A model generated the notes under the pieces. It saw nothing but the letters and a program-made list of their open reading frames with translations. It made no database searches and was not told the origin of the DNA. From contig NC_062988.1 in NCBI RefSeq assembly GCF_023078275.1, positions 1,505,501 through 1,569,500 of the forward strand: a DNA stretch of 64,000 bases, read 5' to 3'. Both the position numbers and the translations under genes were made by a program. The stretch's first letter is position 1; every line of letters begins with the position of its first letter. This document shows, piece after piece, positions 22,034-30,853 of this stretch. The DNA comes from Leguminivora glycinivorella. Its lineage: Eukaryota > Arthropoda > Insecta > Lepidoptera > Tortricidae.

Positions 22034-23079
22034 ATGAAACCATCTAGTTCAGACATGGAACATAAAATTAATGAAGAAAAATTGTTTAAACAAAAAGTAC
22101 TCAAATCTGCTGAAGCAGTAAGAAAAAAGTTAAACGCATTCGTGATGTTAAATCAAACGATAATATGATGTTGGAAGCAATGTTAAAACCAATCACAGAC
22201 CCACTTGGTGAAATGGTAAAAAAACATAGTAGTAATGATAACAATCTAATCATTAGTGACTCAGATTTTGATAACGATAGGTTTAAATGGAACAAGCCAG
22301 TAAAAACATTGAAATATAGTCCTTCAGAAGATGGGATGAAAGAAAGTTTGGATAATAAAACTTTGTTGAGAAAGTCATTTGAATCTGAACCAAATTATAG
22401 TGAAAATGAATTAAATGATAGTGATTCTTCATCTCAAGAAAGTGTGAACCAAAGTGATTCTGATACAACAAATAATATTTCATTTAGAACGTCAGACTCG
22501 TTTCCTTCTCCTCGCGATGATCCCGCTTGGCAGAAACAATATTTTATCATGAACATTCCATTTGGTGTACGAAATGAGCGTGGAAAGCTAATGCTTGGAT
22601 CTTACCCAATTTCTGTTAATGATGATAAACTCGTGATAGGTGGAGAAAGTTATTTTTTAACACAAGGCTTACATGATTTGTTGTTTAAGAAAGTACCTGA
22701 CTTAAAACTAGTAACTGAAGATGATAAACGATTATATAAAACATTGTTAATGAAAACGAATGCACATAGACGCGACTTTGATCCAAAGAAACCCATAAAA
22801 AGCAACAAGGGTATGAAATATTTAAACCTTATAAAACCTCTTTTCAAATTATCCAAACAGCGCACAGTAAGTGAAGAATATATATCCGGTAAAGGTTTAC
22901 CATCAATGAAAAAAGTAAAAGAGATATTTCATATGTATATTGGGATGATCCAAACGAATTAGTTGACAGATTAAAACTGCTTATAGCATCGCGTGACGCT
23001 GGAAATACAGGGTTAGATAACGAGATAATATCCATAATTGAAGAATTACGTGAAGCAGGCTTAATAAATAATATATAAA
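22034..23079 (+). pseudogene. DUF8207-like Polinton protein, frameshifted twice
   Basis: Three overlapping frames together form one protein of about 345 residues. It opens at ATG 22034 with an acidic/basic helix, breaks frame near 22125-22140, continues in the long frame (22165-22962) and breaks again near 22930-22940. The last segment, with WDDPNELVDRL and IIEELREAGL, ends at 23079. The middle has a serine/aspartate-rich linker and the block TNAHRRDFDPKKPIKSNKG. I recall this layout from an arthropod mobile-element family annotated DUF8207; function is unknown. Its place between ATPase and integrase suggests a virion or DNA-associated role. The breaks may be single-base lesions, consistent with a decaying copy, or sequencing errors. 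Confidence 0.7.
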
Positions 23080-23131
23080 TGTATATACTCTTACCTTTCC
23101 CATCAGTTGAAGTTTGACTTTCAAGTAAAAA

Positions 23132-23515
23132 ATGAATATAGACAAATTCGGTCACCATGTTCATAAACGTTTGCGTACTGATGAAATCTCTGAGCTCAAG
23201 TACAAGGCTTTGCTTCGAACAGAAGCAGGAAATTTTGATCTAAAAACTATAAGATTAAAAGGGGTTGTTAAACCATTATCTTCCGATGATGCAGTTAACA
23301 AGCAGTACGTTGATGAACACATTCAAAACATGTACGAAAAGAAGTATATAGACTCTTTGTTTAACACAATAAATAATCAAATTCACCAACTCGTAACTCA
23401 GTTAAAACTGAACTTTTATACGAAGAAGGAGATAGACGATATTTTAAAAAAATATAATAATGATAAAACAACAAATAGTGAACGAGATCCACAGGTCAGC
23501 GCGAAGAAATTTTAA
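23132..23515 (+). CDS. Fibre-like protein, probably C-terminally truncated
   Basis: The 127-residue frame opens NIDKFGHHVHKR and contains LKGVVKPLSSDDAVNKQYVD. This block resembles the shaft-start motif of phage tail fibres and of fibre-like proteins in Polinton-related viruses. A coiled-coil-like stretch follows (YIDSLFNTINNQIHQLVTQL). The last 18 or so residues overlap the integrase gene in another frame and do not look family-like. The true C-terminus may therefore have been deleted and the frame run into the neighbour. If it is a fibre, it would project from the capsid vertex; this is inference from one motif. Confidence 0.55.
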   Translation: MNIDKFGHHVHKRLRTDEISELKYKALLRTEAGNFDLKTIRLKGVVKPLSSDDAVNKQYVDEHIQNMYEKKYIDSLFNTINNQIHQLVTQLKLNFYTKKEIDDILKKYNNDKTTNSERDPQVSAKKF

Positions 23516-24389
23516 GCGACGATCGGTTGTACTACAAGGAATTGATGATTTATGGCAAGCCGATTTGATAGATTTACAAAAGCTTCATACTGTTAACAGA
23601 GGATATAAATATATTTTAACCGTTATTGACACATTTTCAAAGTATGCATGGTGTACACCTATTAAGTCTAAAACTAAAACAGAAGTCAAAGATGCATTTG
23701 AACTAATAATAAAAACATCTAAACGAAGACCTAAAAACTTACAAACTGACCTAGGAAAAGAATTCTACAATCAAGAATTCGATTTCTACTTAAAATTATT
23801 AAAAGTTAATCATTACTCAACTTATTCAATTAAGAAGGCATCTATTGTTGAAAGGCTGATAAAGACACTTAAGTCTAAGCTCTACAAACATTTTGCATTA
23901 GTTGGTAACTATAAATGGGTTGGTAAGCCATTAGACGATGTAGTAAAATCATATAATCAGACTGTGCATCGCACAACAAAAATAAAACCTATTGATGTAA
24001 ATTTTGATAATGAAATGCAAGTATTAAAAAATATTAAAAAATCACTATCCAATTTGTCTTATAAATCGAACAAATTCAATATAGGAGATTGTGTACGCAT
24101 TAGCAAGTATAAAAATGCCTTTCACAAAGGTTACACACCTAATTGGTCAACAGAACTTTTCACTATTACTCACGTGAATCGCACTCAACCTGTTACGTAT
24201 CACATTCAAGACCAGCATAAAAACACTATACTCGGTACATTTTACGAGGAAGAACTTCTGAAAACCAACCATCCAAACGTTTACCTTGTAGAAAAGGTTA
24301 TTAAAAGAAAGGGTAGAAAGTTGTATGTTAAATGGTTGGGCCTTAATAATAGCGAAAACAGTTGGATTGATAAAAGTGCGGTTGTTTAA
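23460..24389 (+). CDS. Retroviral-type integrase with C-terminal chromodomain, N-terminus short
   Basis: This is a DDE-type rve integrase that would join element ends to host DNA. Catalytic residues are Asp35 (WQADLIDL), Asp97 (LQTDLGKEF) and Glu131 (SIVERLIK), with 33 residues between the last two. A basic region and an SH3-like segment (FNIGDCVRISKYK) follow. The last 40 residues form a chromodomain (YLVEKVIKRKGRKLYVKWLG), typical of Polinton integrases and thought to steer integration to chromatin. Relatives have roughly 70-100 more N-terminal residues, including a zinc-binding module. Here the frame starts inside the tail of the upstream frame, suggesting a small deletion at about 23450-23490. 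The catalytic core is unbroken. Confidence 0.93.
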   Translation: MIKQQIVNEIHRSARRNFKRRSVVLQGIDDLWQADLIDLQKLHTVNRGYKYILTVIDTFSKYAWCTPIKSKTKTEVKDAFELIIKTSKRRPKNLQTDLGKEFYNQEFDFYLKLLKVNHYSTYSIKKASIVERLIKTLKSKLYKHFALVGNYKWVGKPLDDVVKSYNQTVHRTTKIKPIDVNFDNEMQVLKNIKKSLSNLSYKSNKFNIGDCVRISKYKNAFHKGYTPNWSTELFTITHVNRTQPVTYHIQDQHKNTILGTFYEEELLKTNHPNVYLVEKVIKRKGRKLYVKWLGLNNSENSWIDKSAVV

Positions 24390-24439
24390 AGATATTTATA
24401 TAATTTCCTTTTAATGATAGTGTTATTATCTCACGAGAT

Positions 24440-25167
24440 ATGAAAGGGAAAGGACTGTTAAACAGCGCTATTAATAATTTACCCTTTGAATTACACTTAC
24501 CTGGTTATAACTATTGTGGTCCGGGAACAAAATTGCGCAAAAGGTTGCAGAGAGGCGATAAAGGAATTAATGCGCTAGATAATGCGTGTATGAAACACGA
24601 CATAGCATATGATAGTTATTCGGATTTAGCTGATAGACATCGTGCTGATTTAGAACTATACGAAATGGCGAAACAAAGAAGAAAATCGAAAGATGCAGGG
24701 AGAGGAGAAAAAATTGCTTCGTGGTTAGTTAGCAAAGTGATGAAATCTAAAATAAAGGCAGGTGCGGGTATAAAACCATTTAAACGTTTTGTGACCAAGA
24801 TACGCAGTGAATTAAAAAAGAAACCAAAAACAAAAGGTAGTAATATAATTGAGCGGGCACTTATTGCTGCGACGAAAATTTTAAAACCAATTCCAAGGTA
24901 CGGGTACCTCGTCTTATACCAATTCCAAAAACTGGAGGCTTCTTACCGCTGATACCTATTTTTGCTGGTCTGTCTGCGCTAGGGTCATTAGCAGGAGGAG
25001 CTGCCGGAATTGCTAAAGCTGTAGGTGATTACAAAGCCGCCAGAAAAAATTTAGCGGAATCGGAGCGACATAACAAGATGATGGAATCTATTGCATTAGG
25101 AAAAGGCTTACACATTAAACCATATAAAAATGGCAAAGGATTATGTTTGAAACTTTCAAAAAACTAA
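24440..25167 (+). pseudogene. Virion protein with parvovirus-like phospholipase A2 domain, one frameshift
   Basis: The N-terminal frame (24440-24952) contains a calcium-loop motif YCGPGT at residues 25-30 and the catalytic pair HDIAYD at 53-58, as in the phospholipase A2 domain of parvovirus VP1. A basic region follows. Near 24895-24900 the frame shifts by one base. The continuing frame gives a hydrophobic, glycine/alanine-rich segment (PIFAGLSALGSLAGG) and a basic end with GKGLHIKPYKNGKG, reminiscent of adenovirus core peptides. It stops at 25167, 25 bp inside the next gene. In parvoviruses this domain breaches endosomal membranes; a similar entry role for the ancestral virion is inference. 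Related PLA2-bearing virion proteins have been noted in Polinton-like viruses. Confidence 0.8.
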
Positions 25168-25550
25168 CTGAGAGGTTACCCAGGCGCGCTCTTTCAAATA
25201 TTGACATTTTAAAACACTCATCTGATATTCCATATTTTCGAGGAGTTTATATGAGAGACAGTTTACCAAAGACTCCTAAAAAAGTAGAATGTGGAATTGT
25301 TAATTTAGACAGTTTTAAAAACAATGGTACACACTGGGTAGCCTACGTAAAAGATAACAATTATTGTGAATATTTTAATAGTTATGGTGACCTTTCACCT
25401 CCGCTAGAATTAAAGAGGTATTTAAAAAAATATGATATTTACTATAATTATGACACATATCAAAAGTTTAACACTGTCAATTGTGGACACTTATGCCTAA
25501 AGTATTTAAAACAATATTGGTATAACCGTTTAAATATCATCGCACAATAA
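25143..25550 (+). CDS. Adenain-type cysteine protease
   Basis: The 135-residue protein matches the adenovirus maturation protease fold family (Ulp1-like, clan CE), which trims capsid precursors. Expected catalytic positions are His64 (GTHWVAYV) and Cys114 (NCGHLCL, the first Cys of CGxxC). Asn79 (YFNSYG) stands where adenain has Glu and many relatives have Asp. The oxyanion Gln or its equivalent is not obvious. The start codon lies inside the end of the phospholipase gene (25-bp overlap), fixing the start at 25143. The length is short compared with adenovirus protease but usual for insect Polinton versions. The frame is intact. Confidence 0.87.
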   Translation: MFETFKKLTERLPRRALSNIDILKHSSDIPYFRGVYMRDSLPKTPKKVECGIVNLDSFKNNGTHWVAYVKDNNYCEYFNSYGDLSPPLELKRYLKKYDIYYNYDTYQKFNTVNCGHLCLKYLKQYWYNRLNIIAQ

Positions 25551-25569
25551 TCAGTTTATCATTCTCACA

Positions 25570-26241
25570 ATGTCTTTCACTTTGTCTATAACTGGAACAT
25601 CTTCCACTCTGTTAACAAACTATTCACCAGCTTTTCACCTGGATGGTGAATATGAGTGTGGGCTATTGTATATGTCAACTTTTAATTCTATACCCAACAT
25701 AGACGACAGAAATAATAAGTTCTATTATGGTAAAAACAAAGTAATTAAAATTCCTGAAGGATCATATGAACTTCAAGATATTGACGATTACCTTAAAGAA
25801 CATATTGAAGGATGCTCTTTTGCACTAACATGCAATAATAATACCTTAAAAACATCTATTTTATGCTCTGAAAATATTCATTTCGACAAAGAAGGCTCCA
25901 TCGGTAATATACTTGGCTTCGGTTCAGAATCTATTCAAGCTAATATATTAACTGAATCCCCTTATCCTGTCTCCATTCTCTCAACAACCATAGTCCGCAT
26001 CGAATGTGACATAGTGAGCGGTTCATTCGTTAACGGAAAACCTAGTCATATAATTCACGAGTTTGTACCAAACGTGCCACCTGGTTATCGGATTATAGAA
26101 ACACCAAAAAACGTTATTTATTTCCCTGTAACCCAAAATAGCTTAAACACAATAACGATAAGAATTTTAGACGTTAACAATAATCTAGTTAATTTACGGG
26201 GTGAAGAAATTCAGTTATATTTACATTTAAGAAAAAAATGA
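25570..26241 (+). CDS. Penton-like minor capsid protein
   Basis: The 223-residue frame resembles the single-jelly-roll vertex protein of Polintons. It has a stretch of beta-strand-rich sequence with GNILGFGSESI around residue 112, then RIECDIVSGSFVNGKPSHII and HEFVPNVPPGYRIIETPKNV, the most conserved block that I recall from this family, and a final ITIRILD strand. It should form the pentameric capstones of the icosahedral vertices. It sits 20 bp after the protease and its TGA overlaps the next ATG (ATGA). The frame is intact and the length normal. The identification rests on remembered family motifs and gene order. Confidence 0.8.
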   Translation: MSFTLSITGTSSTLLTNYSPAFHLDGEYECGLLYMSTFNSIPNIDDRNNKFYYGKNKVIKIPEGSYELQDIDDYLKEHIEGCSFALTCNNNTLKTSILCSENIHFDKEGSIGNILGFGSESIQANILTESPYPVSILSTTIVRIECDIVSGSFVNGKPSHIIHEFVPNVPPGYRIIETPKNVIYFPVTQNSLNTITIRILDVNNNLVNLRGEEIQLYLHLRKK

Positions 26242-26375
26242 TAGACTTCAATAAAACTTCAGTCTCTCTTAAAAACATTACCAGTACTCATCCTGCAATC
26301 ACGAAAAGAAGACCTAAAGTAAAACTCACAAAACAAAATAAGCAATTCCTCCAAAGCTTACGCCTATTAAAATGA
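26238..26375 (+). CDS. 45-residue basic protein between penton and major capsid genes
   Basis: This short frame starts in the ATGA overlap with the penton stop and ends in a second ATGA overlap with the major capsid start. Such exact packing on both sides argues that it is a real gene. The product is small and basic, with TKRRPKVKLTKQNKQFLQSL near its end. A similar LTK-x-N-x-x-FL-x-SL ending is familiar to me from short proteins beside Polinton capsid genes. Function is unknown; a capsid cement or DNA-binding peptide is a guess. Confidence 0.6.
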   Translation: MIDFNKTSVSLKNITSTHPAITKRRPKVKLTKQNKQFLQSLRLLK

Positions 26376-27580
26376 GTATATTAAACTTAACAGAACCTTT
26401 TGTCTTTGATAATTCTATCGAGAGCTTTGAATATCATTCATATAAACCGTACGTCACAAGTTTCAATTTCAACGATGAAATACGTATACCTATAAACCAA
26501 CAAGATCTTTACGTACTACCATCAGCAAGTTCTTTATACATAGAAGGTACTATAACCGCATTCAATAGAGAAACAAAAGCCGAGGTAAAAAGTGTTCTTC
26601 TTACAAACAACCCCATACTTCATCTATTTCAAGATATTCGATATGAATTAAATGGAATCGAAATTGACAAAATTAAAAACGCAGGAGTTACAACAACTAT
26701 GAAATCTCTTGTATCTATGAATGGACTGGAAGCATCCATGTCTAAGTTATGGGGATTTGATGTCAATGGTATAAAAAACACGGAAGGTACATTTTCTGTG
26801 TCTGTACCTTTAAACAAGATTCTCGGGTTTGCTGAGGATTACAGCAAAATCATAATTAATTGCAAGCATGAACTTATTCTTTTAAGATCCAATACTAATT
26901 TGAATAGTGTTAAATTAAATGCGAATGAATATATAGACAATATTACTATATCTAAAATAGTATGGCGCATGCCTCATGTTAAAGTGTCTGATCGTGAAAG
27001 ATTAAATTTACTCAAATGTTTAGAAAGAGATCGTGCCGTTCAGATAGCATTTAGGACTTGGGATTTGTATGAATATCCGCTCTTGCCTGAGACGTCAAAA
27101 CATTCTTGGTCTATCAAAACTTCATCGCAAATTGAAAAGCCGCGTTATATTATAATTGGATTGAAAACGGGACGAAAAAATGAAGCTAATAAAGACATAT
27201 CACACTTTGATCACTGTAATTTGAGAGATGTTAAAGTTTTCTTGAATTCAGTTTACTTTCCGTACGAAAGTTTTGATGTTAGTTTTTCGGGTGAAAAGTT
27301 TGCTATATTATACGAACAGTATGCGAAATTTCAACAGTCTTATTATAATCGTCTACAAGCGCCGTTGCTTAGCCCTAAAGATTTTAAAGATAAAGCTCCT
27401 TTATTTGTTATCAACTGTTCTCGTCAAAACGAAACCTTAAAAACCGGTTCAGTAGATGTGAGAGTTGAATTGGATTGTGAATCTGATATACCAAAGAACA
27501 CTGCAGCTTACTGTCTGATTTTAAATGATAGTGTATTTGAATATAAGCCTTTAAGTAATATTACGAAAAAAGTATCGTAA
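26372..27580 (+). CDS. Major capsid protein, double jelly-roll
   Basis: The 402-residue frame is the hexon-like capsid protein. Its position between penton and the small downstream gene, the N-terminal block ESFEYHSYKPYVTSFNFND, alternating beta-strand pattern, and IRYELNGIEIDKIKNAG are characteristic of the double-jelly-roll family in Polintons and adintoviruses. The second barrel appears to start near residue 230 (WDLYEYPLLPE) and includes NLRDVKVFLNSVYFPYE. Trimers would tile an icosahedral shell. The frame is complete and unbroken, with a start shared with the preceding stop (ATGA) and a stop overlapping the next start (TAATG). This is the best-preserved virion gene of the element. I did not derive the fold; it is by family likeness. 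Confidence 0.87.
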   Translation: MSILNLTEPFVFDNSIESFEYHSYKPYVTSFNFNDEIRIPINQQDLYVLPSASSLYIEGTITAFNRETKAEVKSVLLTNNPILHLFQDIRYELNGIEIDKIKNAGVTTTMKSLVSMNGLEASMSKLWGFDVNGIKNTEGTFSVSVPLNKILGFAEDYSKIIINCKHELILLRSNTNLNSVKLNANEYIDNITISKIVWRMPHVKVSDRERLNLLKCLERDRAVQIAFRTWDLYEYPLLPETSKHSWSIKTSSQIEKPRYIIIGLKTGRKNEANKDISHFDHCNLRDVKVFLNSVYFPYESFDVSFSGEKFAILYEQYAKFQQSYYNRLQAPLLSPKDFKDKAPLFVINCSRQNETLKTGSVDVRVELDCESDIPKNTAAYCLILNDSVFEYKPLSNITKKVS

Positions 27581-28061
27581 TGCAGCATATATTTGTAGAC
27601 CTTCAAGGGTTTAAAACAAAAGAAAACGAATTTATTATCAAAGAATTTGCATACAGCACGCTAGAATACACTCAAGTTTTCTTAATAAAACCCCTTTTCG
27701 ATTTTCTAAATTGACGGAAAGTGAAGAGAGGCAGACAAAATGGATTGAAAAACATTTAGGTATTTTGTGGCACGAAGGTTATGTTGATTATAGAGAATTT
27801 AGAAGACTTATTTATAATCATATTAAAGATAAGATAATATTCGTTAAAGGTATGGAAAAAATTAAATGGATTAAAGAATTATATTCAAACTGTACTGTTA
27901 TAGATTTAAGTGAAAAGGGTGCACCGAATTTACAAGAACTGTATAAAAAATATTGTATTAATGATTGTATTTTTAATTGTGTGTACCATAAAAAAACTTG
28001 TGCATTAAAAAATGTAATATGTATGAAAAAATGGTATTTAGAAAATCACGTTCCTCTTTGA
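27580..28061 (+). pseudogene. Small Cys/His-rich Polinton protein, frameshifted
   Basis: The gene starts in the TAATG overlap with the capsid stop. The first frame (27580-27714) begins MQHIFVDLQGFKTKENEF. After a one-base shift near 27685-27705 the second frame (to 28061) continues with YVDYREFRRL, a KGMEKIKWIKEL segment and a C-terminal CINDCIFNCVYHKKTC cluster ending in KKWYL. The FVDLQGF opening is familiar from a mobile-element protein family in insects. Its fold may be nuclease-like because of the leading acidic strand, but this is uncertain. It is the last gene of the plus-strand virion block and is followed by AATAAA signals at about 28065 and 28078. Confidence 0.6.
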
Positions 28062-28119
28062 ATAAATGAATGTGCTAAATAAAACGCATTTTATTAACCT
28101 GTAAATTATACTCCTGAAA

Positions 28120-28211
28120 ACAATGTTTAAATCAACTCATGATACGATATTGTACTCGTGATACAGGTATACGATCATAACATAAGTATCCTGAGTTGAT
28201 TTAAACATTGT
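28120..28211. repeat. 25-bp inverted repeat between converging genes
   Basis: Arms 28120-28144 and 28187-28211 (ACAATGTTTAAATCAACTCA and complement) match at 24 of 25 positions with a 42-nt loop. The pair lies in the gap where plus-strand virion genes end and the minus-strand polymerase remnant ends. It may act in transcript 3'-end formation or as a replication or recombination structure; both are inference. Confidence 0.7.
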
Positions 28212-28368
28212 ACATAAATATGGTGGGTTTAAAAAAGAAAAACTATTTTTTTTTTTTAAGTTTATTTAATAATAATATACATACTGGCATAGCTAACTTA
28301 AAAAGTAAAGTAGGTGTTTACAAATTAGTTCAAAGTTTCCTTTAAAATATCACTATATAACTATATTT

Positions 28369-29063
28369 AGAAAAATGAAGCATGTCCCCACGCAAGTGTG
28401 TGAATATTGTCTTTTAATATTACTCGTTTATCATCATTCGAAGATAGTGCTACTTTCATTGTTTTTAATATTTACACAAGCTCTTCGATGTTTTATTAAC
28501 TTTGGTAATTCTATAAATCTAGACGCTCTAAGAGGATTATATTTGTTTATGTTTATCTCGAGATATAAGTTTCGTAGAAAGCTCCAGCCACTGTCCCGTT
28601 CTTGAAATTCATCAATTTTCGTGCTCAATGTGTTCAAAATGGTTGAAAATATTTCTTTAAATTCGTAACTCTGATGTAAAATGATATTTTGCGTAGCGAA
28701 TGATTTAATTTCACATGCTTCATTTTTCGGCAAACCAAATTCAGCAAACAGTTCAAAGTTAACCTTTATAGATCCAAAAGCAAGCCTTCTCGCTTCGAGA
28801 ATATGTTTAATATGTCTACGAAGAGCGCACAGAAACTTTACCGGTGAGTCATGGAGGCTACTCTCTGGTCCACGCACTCTGTATGATGCTATTCTACTAC
28901 GGAAAGCGCTGCTTATTTTTTCAATATCAGGAGTTAATTGAACAGAGTTATTATTTTTATGCAAGTTAGTGCGCAAGTGAGCAGAAAAGGCTTTACTTGG
29001 AATACTTATGTCACACACTGAACAAAATATGGAGCTATTATGAGGCATTTTGCCTATTGACAT
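28369..29063 (-). pseudogene. Gutted DNA polymerase B gene (N-terminal domain, possible C-terminal codons)
   Basis: A 209-residue frame (28434-29063) starts with a C2H2-type finger (CSVCDISIPSKAFSAHLR) and continues with RIASYRVRG, VNFELFAEFG, EIKSFATQN, FQERDSGW and NINKYNPLRAS, ending at KHRRACVNIKN. These blocks are the N-terminal region that precedes the exonuclease/polymerase domains in insect Polinton PolB proteins. The frame then stops. In a neighbouring frame at 28369-28437 a stretch with KRVILKDNIHTLAWGH follows, resembling the extreme C-terminus of the same protein. About 1000 intervening residues, including the palm, are absent. I infer a large internal deletion. The gene order (PolB convergent with virion genes) is as expected. 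Confidence 0.65.
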
Positions 29064-29100
29064 AGGAATAGACTAAATTAGACGTAAAAAAGATTAAAGA

Positions 29101-30437
29101 TTATTGGCTTTTTTTATCTGGGAAAAAGGTTCCTTCATCTGTAAAGTCGTCCTTACAACGCTTTAGAATCTTATTTATTCCATCTACTATATCCGAAACG
29201 GAATCCACACGATATTTAAAATTAACCAGCGCTTTCTCCCAACGGGCTTCAGATGGAACGTTTTGAATATCTACTACGTTATACAGTTTAAGATCAATAA
29301 AAAGATCACCGGTTAACGAAGCTGTGCGACGCACGTAGCCGCCTGGGACGCGACGTATCAGCACGGACGACAGAGAGTTGGCAGCGGATGCTCGACGCTG
29401 GGCTTCAACATGTCCTTCGTCACCCCAGTTTGAAAACCAGCCTGGCTTACAATCAGGTGTCTCTTTCTTCGACTTGGTTGTCGTACTGGAATATTAAAAA
29501 CTTATTTATATTATCGAATACAACAAAATATAATTAGTTAATTAGGTAAGTACTTAACATTTAAGAATTTAAATACTATGGTTTAAAATGTTTAGATTCA
29601 AAGGCTAATTACAATTAGTTAAGTAAATATATGTATTACATATAAAATAACTGAATTGAATTAATTACCTTTTAGTTTTGTCTTCTTCATCAAGGTCAGT
29701 GTCACTGTCCTGCAACGTATCAGTTATTAACACGGACGATGCGTGCTTTTTCACAGTTTTCTTTGGTTTGATCTTCTTGCTGTAATATTAAAAACTTTAT
29801 ATTACTTCCAGTTCTCATAAATAAAGAGAAATAAATAAAAAGTTCGCATTTGTAGACAAGTTTTCAAACACAGTTTTAATTAATTACCTTTTACTAGCAC
29901 ATTCTTCGACGACGTTTCTGTCCAGCGACCAGCCCGCGTCACGTTTCGGGATCTGAGAAGCGTTTTTCCTTTTGGTTGTTTTCTTCTGAGTCCTACAATA
30001 CATAGTGATTATCCATCAGATCATTAATAATAACAAAAATTAATAATAAGTCAATAAAATCTTAAATTTAATTAAAATACATACTTTAATGATCCAGATT
30101 CATCCTCAGAGTCGAGGTCTTTCTTAGACTGGATTACATGGTACTCAAAGTCAGACCTGAAAATAAAAAATAAGATTCTGTTATGTTCAGTCGAACGAGA
30201 TTTCACAGTTGTACTTGTACCTCTCTCCAGCGAGGGTTATAAATTTTAAGTTAAAGTTAATACCAATACGCACTTAACTCGCATAAAACTGCTACTTAGA
30301 AGGATACTTATCGGTAAATTTAATCGAGAACAAACATCACTCAACACCATATTCAGAATAGTTTATAGCTAAATAAAATATTACAAACTTACGAACATTG
30401 TTTCAAGGTGAATTTCTCCGTGTACGTAAAACTCGCA
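29101..30437 (-). CDS. Spliced unrecognised gene; five visible exons, all phase-2 introns
   Basis: Reading the minus strand, exons lie at 30393-30437, 30085-30156, 29888-29992, 29669-29779 and 29101-29485. Each is bounded by AG acceptors and GT donors (GTAAGT, GTATGT, GTAATT twice). The first four lengths (45, 72, 105, 111) are all multiples of three, and every junction falls after the second base of a codon, keeping one open frame to the TAA at 29101. The predicted protein has repeated lysine-rich patches (KKTTKRK, KKIKPKKTVKK, TTKSKK), acidic runs (DSDTDLDEED), two GW-type motifs (DAGWSL, KPGWFSNW) and a folded-looking C-terminus with GGYVRRTASLTGDLFIDLKL. No known domain is recognised. The 5' coding exon with the start codon is unresolved. 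Confidence 0.6.
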
Positions 30438-30773
30438 CTGTAACACTTGCACTTGTTAGAAAATAGTAGAGGAAATGAATAAGCCAGGGGTTTTATTAAT
30501 AAAACGAAACTGACGTAAAGTCATGAGTTAACAACCTAAAAGCAAATTATAACTAACATAAACTACAACATTTGCAAAAATACAGTAAGAAACCAATATA
30601 ATACAAAGGTTGATCATCACTGTAATATAATATTCAACTCAGCTAATTATTGAAAAACAAAAGTGTAATATTTCTTTTGTCGGAAACAAGAACGAATGTC
30701 GCCGCGTTAAGACCGCGTTCAATGTGCAAGCTATAATAGCTAATAGCTATACTATATTTTGTTACTACGAAGT

Positions 30774-30811
30774 TATAAATAGAGCATTTAACAAATTAAA
30801 ATTACAACAGT
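30774..30811 (+). promoter_or_regulatory. TATA box and initiator of the rightmost plus-strand gene
   Basis: TATAAAT at 30774-30780 is followed, at arthropod-typical distance, by an ACAGT initiator at 30807-30811. This is about 45 bp before the ATG exon at 30854. Confidence 0.5.
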
Positions 30812-30853
30812 TCGAGATTTCAAGCCGGGTGCATTATCAGTTTCAAAATCAGA

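Noticed and set aside
22101..22865. Minus-strand frames across the DUF8207-like gene
   Set aside because: Low-complexity shadows; the plus strand has family-like motifs and the expected operon order.
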